Assembly (NCBI GenBank): GCA_903958915.1
Contig: CAJBVC010000748.1
Location: forward strand, 1 to 6,972
Length of the DNA: 6,972 bases
DNA from: an uncultured beta proteobacterium
GTDB lineage: Bacteria; Pseudomonadota; Gammaproteobacteria; Burkholderiales; Burkholderiaceae_C
Direction of reading: 5' to 3'
Shown here: in pieces, positions 6,264 through 6,972 of the stretch
Layout: every line of letters begins with the position of its first letter
Position numbering within the stretch: the first letter of the stretch is position 1
The notes under the pieces: model-generated
Database searches by the model: none
Seen by the model: only the letters and a program-made list of their open reading frames with translations
What the model was told of the DNA's origin: nothing
Program-made: the position numbers and the translations under genes

Positions 6264-6972
6264 TTACGCCGCTGTGGCTGGCTTTCCTGCGTTGCGCTTG
6301 CGCCGCAGCAACTTGTCCTTGGCTTGGCCCACGAAGTGTTCAATGTCGTCCACGATGGAGAAAAAGCTTGGCGTTACCAGCAGGCTCAGGATGGTGGACG
6401 TGATCAGGCCCCCAATCACAGCGGCCGCCATGGGTGCGCGAAAGCTGTTGTCCGCATTGCCCAGGCCAATCACCAGTGGCAGCATGCCCGCAACCATGGC
6501 AATGGTGGTCATGATGATGGGGCGTGAGCGCTTGTGGCAGGCGTCAATCAACGCCTCAAAACGGTTCAGGCCGTGGTCGCGGCGGGCCATGATGGCGTAG
6601 TCCACCAGCAGGATGGAGTTCTTGGTGGATACGCCGATCAGCATCACCAGACCGATGAACGACGGCATGGAGAGCATCTTGCCGCTGACCAGCAAGCCAA
6701 GAAAAGCGCCACCGAAGGACAGAATCACCGATGGCAATATCGAGATCGGGTGCAAAAAGTCCTTGAACAGTAGTACCAGCACGATGTAGATACACAACAC
6801 GCCCGTCATCATGGCCATGCCAAAGCCGGCCACCATCTCGGCCTGTACTTCGGCATCGCCAATCTCCACCTGTTGCACTCCAGCAGGCAGGTTAACGACG
6901 CTGGGCAGCTTGGCCACGGCATCGGTGACCTCACCCAGCGGCACGCCAGACAATTCCACCTCGAAGTTGACA
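6264..6972 (-). CDS. RND efflux permease, C-terminal part (cut by window edge)
   Basis: Inner-membrane proton-driven pump subunit of a tripartite RND exporter, HAE1 (AcrB-like) family; it would work with a periplasmic adaptor and an outer-membrane channel, probably encoded upstream beyond the edge. Only the last 235 residues of a protein normally a little over 1,000 long are visible. The frame is open through the edge (the first residues read V-N-F-E), so the GTG at 6959 is not the true start. Seen in order: the end of the second periplasmic porter region (1-45), then five membrane helices at about 48-69, 75-97, 101-127, 151-170 and 179-205, matching TM8-TM12, then a basic tail. 'STKNSILLVDYA' carries Lys117, equivalent to AcrB Lys940 of the proton relay, and 'SRPIIMTT' carries the Thr of TM11, so this half looks functional. 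The substrate cannot be deduced. Confidence 0.93.
   Translation of the reverse strand, partial: VNFEVELSGVPLGEVTDAVAKLPSVVNLPAGVQQVEIGDAEVQAEMVAGFGMAMMTGVLCIYIVLVLLFKDFLHPISILPSVILSFGGAFLGLLVSGKMLSMPSFIGLVMLIGVSTKNSILLVDYAIMARRDHGLNRFEALIDACHKRSRPIIMTTIAMVAGMLPLVIGLGNADNSFRAPMAAAVIGGLITSTILSLLVTPSFFSIVDDIEHFVGQAKDKLLRRKRNAGKPATAA

Noticed and set aside
6241..6282. Possible terminator hairpin around the RND stop codon (AGCCAG/CTGGCT arms)
   Set aside because: The loop is about 25 nt, it spans the stop codon, and no T-run follows on the minus strand.
6198..6527. Plus-strand open frame starting in the intergenic gap and running into the RND gene
   Set aside because: Most of it is antisense to conserved RND membrane helices, and the predicted product has no recognisable features.
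1..6972. A new defence, mobile or CRISPR-type system
   Set aside because: Every stretch longer than about 170 bp is covered by a well-known family; no repeat array, transposase, toxin-antitoxin pair or effector-like gene is visible.

Overview
The window looks like ordinary chromosomal DNA of a betaproteobacterium, most likely Burkholderiales/Comamonadaceae (Rhodoferax-like). This rests on moderately high GC by eye, a chemoreceptor that ends shortly after the 'TFKL' segment, and the style of the RND and PAS-GGDEF-EAL proteins. It is an inference from family resemblance, and the genus is not established. All five genes lie on the minus strand, so transcription runs from high to low coordinates. 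The first and last are cut by the window edges.

In transcription order: (1) 6972-6264, the last 235 residues of an RND (HAE1-type) inner-membrane efflux permease. (2) 6263-6098, a 166-bp intergenic stretch with no recognisable RNA gene and no convincing terminator; the promoter of the downstream cluster, if it has its own, should lie here. (3) 6097-5648, a small secreted (periplasmic) rhodanese-like protein. (4) 5611-4031, a Tar/Tsr-type methyl-accepting chemotaxis protein. (5) about 3996-1330, a membrane-anchored PAS-PAS-PAS-GGDEF-EAL cyclic-di-GMP enzyme. (6) 1297-1, the N-terminal 432 residues of a gamma-glutamyltransferase, predicted to be a lipoprotein or otherwise exported. The edge falls just before the expected catalytic threonine.

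Genes 3 to 6 are separated by only about 30-40 bp and look like one operon: periplasmic sulfur-transfer protein, chemoreceptor, c-di-GMP turnover enzyme, glutathione-degrading enzyme. One reading is that the cell links periplasmic thiol/glutathione chemistry to taxis and to the motile/sessile switch, but nothing in the sequence proves a shared ligand or pathway.

I found no CRISPR array, insertion sequence, tRNA/rRNA, phage gene or clear defence system, and I do not think the window contains a new class of system. The points most worth a second look are the gene grouping, the Cys-for-Arg substitution in the rhodanese loop, a lost methylation site in the chemoreceptor, the unclear start of the GGDEF-EAL gene beside a T8 tract, and the lipoprotein-like export signal of the gamma-glutamyltransferase.
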